Shown: positions 4,733 through 5,480 of the stretch, in pieces | Layout of the letters: every line of letters starts with the position of its first letter | How positions within the stretch are numbered: position 1 is the first letter of the stretch | Assembly: GCA_019352125.1 (NCBI GenBank) | Contig: JABBNV010000088.1 | Location: 824-6,303, forward strand | Source: Acidobacteriota bacterium | GTDB taxonomy: Bacteria > Actinomycetota > Actinomycetes > Actinomycetales > Micrococcaceae | Reading direction: 5' to 3' | DNA length: 5,480 nucleotides | The notes under the pieces: generated by a model | What the model saw: the letters and a program-made list of their open reading frames with translations, nothing else | Told to the model about the DNA's origin: nothing | Database searches by the model: none | Translations under genes and position numbers: made by a program

Positions 4733-5480
4733 ATGACTGACTCAGGACTATCGGGAACCGGCCTGGCCACTTCGCATGGCGTACTGCGCACTGAGACCAT
4801 CTTGTTCACCTCGGATGAAGAAATGCTGTCATCATTGGGCACACACGATGAGGCCTTGCGCCAAGTTGAGTCCGCGTTTCCTGACGTGACGTTCAACATA
4901 CGCGGCAACGAGCTCACCATCACCGGATCAGTGCAGGAGGTTCCGCGCATCCTGCGACTCTTCGAAGAGATCCGCACTTTTGTTAGCCGTGGAACACCGG
5001 TTACGTCCGCGGTTCTTGAACAACTAGTCACCATGATGGCTAGCGCATTAGCGGCTAGTCCGGTGGATGTGCTCACCCACAACATCCTCTCCAGCAGGGG
5101 TAAGACAATTCGCCCCAAAACGCTGAACCAAAAGAACTATGTGGACGCCATTGACGCGAACACGATTGTGTTTGGGATTGGCCCAGCTGGTACGGGTAAG
5201 ACGTATCTTGCCATGGCTAAAGCGGTGGCCGCGCTGCAGCAGAAAGAAGTCAGCCGGATTATCCTTACGCGTCCGGCCGTCGAAGCGGGGGAGCGCTTGG
5301 GCTTCTTGCCCGGCTCATTGAGCGACAAGATCGATCCTTATTTACGGCCGCTCTACGATGCCCTACATGACATGATGGATCCAGAATCCATTCCGCGGCT
5401 GATGGCTGCGGGCACCATCGAGGTGGCACCGTTGGCTTATATGCGCGGCCGCACGCTCAATCATGCTTTCATCATTCTCG
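4733..5480 (+). CDS. PhoH-family P-loop ATPase, N-terminal 249 residues (3' end outside window)
   Basis: The frame from ATG-4733 is open to the right edge and begins MTDSGLSGTGLATSHGVLRT. Residues 20-80 are an N-terminal small domain typical of bacterial PhoH/YbeZ (PDVTFNIRGNELTITGSVQEV, split 50-60 and 61-70). Then come SSRGKTIRPKTLNQKNYVDAI (split 120-130 and 131-140) and the ATPase core: Walker A GPAGTGKT at 150-157 and TRPAVEAGERLGFLPG at 179-194. The window ends at AFIIL, where the family continues into the Walker B motif DEAQN. PhoH proteins are cytoplasmic NTPases with suggested RNA-related roles. YbeZ acts with the endoribonuclease YbeY, which is usually encoded next downstream, in 16S rRNA maturation; that would fit the rsmE neighbour. 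The start is the only one in frame, but its ribosome-binding site is unusually distant. Confidence 0.93.
   Translation, partial: MTDSGLSGTGLATSHGVLRTETILFTSDEEMLSSLGTHDEALRQVESAFPDVTFNIRGNELTITGSVQEVPRILRLFEEIRTFVSRGTPVTSAVLEQLVTMMASALAASPVDVLTHNILSSRGKTIRPKTLNQKNYVDAIDANTIVFGIGPAGTGKTYLAMAKAVAALQQKEVSRIILTRPAVEAGERLGFLPGSLSDKIDPYLRPLYDALHDMMDPESIPRLMAAGTIEVAPLAYMRGRTLNHAFIIL

Noticed and set aside
4485..4736. 83-codon plus-strand open frame ending in an ATGA overlap with phoH
   Set aside because: The overlap geometry is tempting, but the protein is rich in Cys, Arg and Ser with no recognisable fold. It spans the palindromes and the candidate promoter. Only its last five codons (from GTG-4719) could matter, as a coupling mini-ORF.
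4585..5118. 177-codon minus-strand open frame opposite phoH
   Set aside because: It is antisense to clear PhoH coding sequence, and its translation resembles no family. It is a frame shadow.

Overview
This window looks like a chromosomal housekeeping segment from a high-GC Gram-positive actinobacterium. The Micrococcaceae (Arthrobacter or Renibacterium relatives) are the best guess. The reasons are the gene order (a DUF3097-type gene divergent from hrcA, then hrcA-dnaJ-rsmE and a PhoH-family ATPase), the frequent GTG and TTG starts, and the wording of the proteins. No rRNA, tRNA, CRISPR array, transposase or phage gene is visible.

Layout. Bases 1-394 (minus strand) hold the N-terminal 131 residues of a DUF3097-family protein that runs off the left edge. 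Bases 395-480 are a compact divergent intergenic region with a near-perfect CIRCE operator (413-439), the binding site of the heat-shock repressor HrcA. Bases 481-3421 carry a plus-strand operon: hrcA (repressor), dnaJ (type I J-protein of the actinobacterial DnaJ2 kind) and rsmE (16S rRNA m3U1498 methyltransferase). dnaJ and rsmE overlap by 4 bases (GTGA). A convergent gap (3422-3476) follows, with an 8-bp inverted repeat straddling the rsmE stop. Bases 3477-4430 (minus strand) encode a secreted lipoprotein with GerMN and Gmad2-like domains. Bases 4454-4732 are a divergent regulatory region with two palindromes, a candidate -10 box and a purine-rich Shine-Dalgarno set back from the start by a GC hairpin. 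Bases 4733-5480 are the first 249 residues of a PhoH-family ATPase that runs off the right edge just before its Walker B motif.

How the genes fit together. HrcA represses its own operon through CIRCE and so links dnaJ, and probably rsmE by read-through, to protein-folding stress. RsmE matures 16S rRNA. In many actinobacteria PhoH lies next to ybeY and era, which also act on the 30S subunit, so the locus reads as a heat-shock and 30S-maturation cluster. The opposite-strand lipoprotein gene interrupts it.

Nothing here is clearly a new biological system. The points most worth a second look are: the start of the lipoprotein gene, where a strong ribosome-binding site leads into an 8-codon ORF ending in a TTGA overlap; the CIRCE box shared with an apparently leaderless divergent gene; the near-perfect 21-base palindrome between the lipoprotein and phoH genes; the hairpin between the phoH Shine-Dalgarno and its ATG; and a TOPRIM-like EGKHDA motif in the DUF3097 protein.
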